From Candidatus Zhuqueibacterota bacterium (GTDB lineage Bacteria; Zhuqueibacterota; Zhuqueibacteria; Oceanimicrobiales; Oceanimicrobiaceae): a stretch of DNA of 6,766 nucleotides. The translations under genes were made by a program, and so were the position numbers. The notes beneath the pieces were generated by a model. The model saw only the letters and a list, made by a program, of their open reading frames with translations, searched no databases and had not been told where the DNA came from. This document shows, piece after piece, positions 6,419 to 6,766 of the stretch. The DNA is taken from positions 23,042 to 29,807 of the forward strand of contig JAABYK010000166.1 of assembly GCA_011775825.1 (NCBI GenBank). Direction: 5' to 3'. The stretch's first letter is position 1, and every line of letters begins with the position of its first letter.

Positions 6419-6423
6419 CCTCC
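6419..6423 (-). promoter_or_regulatory. Ribosome binding site that decides the napA start
   Basis: GGAGG on the minus strand, 5 bases before ATG 6413. The in-frame TTG at 6425 overlaps this site and has none of its own, and the Tat signal is only well placed from 6413. Confidence 0.8.
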
Positions 6424-6437
6424 AATTCGTCTCTAAT

Positions 6438-6472
6438 GAGTCAAATCGTTCATCCAATTTGATGGAAGACTC
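6438..6472 (-). promoter_or_regulatory. Nested inverted repeat in the napA leader
   Basis: GAGTC (6438-6442) pairs with GACTC (6468-6472). Inside lies TTCATC (6449-6454) pairing with GATGGA (6461-6466) through one wobble pair, around a 6-base loop. The element is 25-60 bases upstream of ATG 6413, within the expected leader. It could fold as RNA or bind a protein. Its core resembles the stem-loop in the propeller gene leader at 2284-2304. It does not match the FNR consensus. Confidence 0.35.
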
Positions 6473-6509
6473 TGGTTTTAATGGGGCTGTCCCAAAAAAT
6501 CTTTTATCC

Positions 6510-6520
6510 GTCATTACGAG
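6510..6520 (+). repeat. Isolated copy of the GTCATTRCGAG repeat head
   Basis: GTCATTACGAG matches the heads of the two longer repeat units at 6572-6661 (GTCATTGCGAG and GTCACTGCGAG) at 10 and 9 of 11 positions. No matching tail follows, so it may be a truncated copy. It lies under the napA promoter candidate. Confidence 0.45.
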
Positions 6521-6538
6521 CTTGATGACTGTCGTCAA
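6511..6538 (-). promoter_or_regulatory. Weak sigma-70-like promoter candidate for napA
   Basis: On the minus strand TTGACG (6533-6538) is followed by a 16-base spacer and TAATGA (6511-6516). The -35 matches five of six positions; the -10 is poor. Transcription would start near 6504, about 90 bases before ATG 6413. The -10 lies in a copy of the GTCATTACGAG repeat. I see nothing better in the region. Confidence 0.22.
6522..6538. promoter_or_regulatory. 17-bp near-perfect palindrome upstream of napA, candidate operator
   Basis: TTGATGACTGTCGTCAA reads as an inverted repeat with seven of eight pairs matching around a central T. It lies 108-125 bases upstream of napA and overlaps the -35 of the promoter candidate, the usual place for a repressor. 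It has FNR-like TTGAT and GTCAA ends, but with seven bases between them where the FNR/Dnr family has four, so membership of that family is unlikely. The regulator is unknown. Confidence 0.4.
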
Positions 6539-6571
6539 TTTTAGTAGTAAGGAAAGTCTAGCTAAAAAGAA

Positions 6572-6661
6572 GGAGTTTGCTTCGACTCGCTGAGAAGTGC
6601 GAGTCTCGCAATGACATGGCATGGCCTGTCACTGCGAGGCGCTTTTTGCCGAAGCAGTCCC
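6572..6661. repeat. Inverted pair of REP-like extragenic repeats
   Basis: Unit A lies on the minus strand at 6572-6615, with head GTCATTGCGAG and tail GAAGCAAACTCC. Unit B lies on the plus strand at 6628-6661, with head GTCACTGCGAG and tail GAAGCAGTCCC. The heads face each other across 12 bases and can pair over 11 positions with one wobble, forming a large hairpin. Unit A also has an internal perfect 7-bp stem, GACTCGC (6584-6590) with GCGAGTC (6599-6605). Repeats with this head and a GAAGCAATCTCC-like tail are common extragenic palindromes in many bacterial genomes; the copies here are diverged. Confidence 0.6.
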
Positions 6662-6673
6662 TTGACAAAAGCA

Positions 6674-6693
6674 CCTTTCCTTAGAAGGAAAGG
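6674..6693 (-). terminator. Perfect 9-bp palindrome, possible terminator of a minus-strand gene to the right
   Basis: CCTTTCCTT (6674-6682) and AAGGAAAGG (6685-6693) are exact reverse complements with two bases between them; the real loop would be about six bases. On the minus strand the stem is followed by TGCTTTTG, a short T-rich tract. It could end a transcript entering from beyond the right edge, or belong to the surrounding repeat cluster. Confidence 0.25.
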
Positions 6694-6731
6694 GAGTGAC
6701 GAAAGAATCCCTTGAATCGTTGTTTGAAGCT

Positions 6732-6766
6732 GGAGATTACCACGTCGCGAATGTTCCTTCCAACTA
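6732..6766 (-). repeat. Possible further degenerate repeat unit at the right edge
   Basis: On the plus strand GGAGATTACCACGTCGC resembles the reverse complement of the usual repeat tail (GAAGCAATCTCC type) followed by its body, and the rest runs off the window. The head is not visible, so this rests on similarity to the general repeat class and is weak. Confidence 0.3.

Larger units (their letters stand above)
6414..6766. other. Gene-free region upstream of napA (353 bases)
   Basis: No convincing coding region is seen. The stretch contains the napA leader with a nested inverted repeat, a 17-bp near-palindrome, a weak promoter candidate and a run of REP-like repeats reaching the right edge. 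Because at least 350 bases upstream of napA lack a same-strand gene, napA is probably the first gene of its transcript. Confidence 0.65.

Noticed and set aside
6483..6498. GGGGCTGTCCCAAAAA, which resembles the terminal inverted repeat of some insertion sequences
   Set aside because: No partner inverted repeat, transposase fragment or target duplication is visible in the window, so a solo IS end cannot be supported.
6696..6766. GTG-initiated plus-strand frame open to the right edge (MTKESLESLFEAGDY...)
   Set aside because: AAGGAA lies five bases upstream, but only 23 codons are visible and the segment falls in the repeat cluster, where its right half resembles a repeat tail. A real gene start cannot be excluded.

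Overview
The window most likely comes from a Gram-negative bacterium of the FCB group, for example Calditrichota, candidate division KSB1 or Ignavibacteria. I infer this from a secreted beta-propeller protein ending in a YPNPFNP-type type IX secretion (T9SS) sorting domain, a lipoprotein with an acid-rich stretch after its lipid-bearing cysteine, and GTCATTGCGAG-type extragenic repeats. The taxonomic call is inference; no rRNA or tRNA gene is present.

Layout, left to right. Positions 1-184 (minus) hold the first 61 codons of a gene running off the left edge. Positions 254-2185 (minus) encode a 643-residue secreted protein with seven SBBP repeats and a T9SS sorting domain. Positions 2186-2807 form a divergent intergenic region: a sigma-70-like promoter with an overlapping dyad faces left, and a very good sigma-54 (-24/-12) promoter faces right. 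Positions 2808-3383 (plus) encode an unrecognised 191-residue lipoprotein. Convergent to it are two minus-strand genes that form a two-gene operon: napA (4071-6413), encoding a complete periplasmic nitrate reductase catalytic subunit, then a NapB-like cytochrome c gene (3452-3985). Positions 6414-6766 carry no convincing gene. They hold a napA leader with a nested inverted repeat, a 17-bp near-palindrome, a weak promoter candidate and a cluster of extragenic repeats.

How the genes work together. NapA carries the [4Fe-4S] cluster and Mo-bis-MGD and would reduce nitrate to nitrite in the periplasm, with the downstream cytochrome feeding it electrons. The cytochrome is the most unusual item. It has four CXXCH haem sites in two tandem NapB-like modules, where classical NapB has two haems, and it carries a lipobox instead of being soluble. 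No napC, napD, napF, napG or napH lies beside it, so the quinol donor and the NapA chaperone must be encoded elsewhere. The propeller protein and the orphan lipoprotein have no evident link to nitrate respiration. I found no convincing rho-independent terminator directly after any gene, no CRISPR array, no RNA gene and no intact mobile element.
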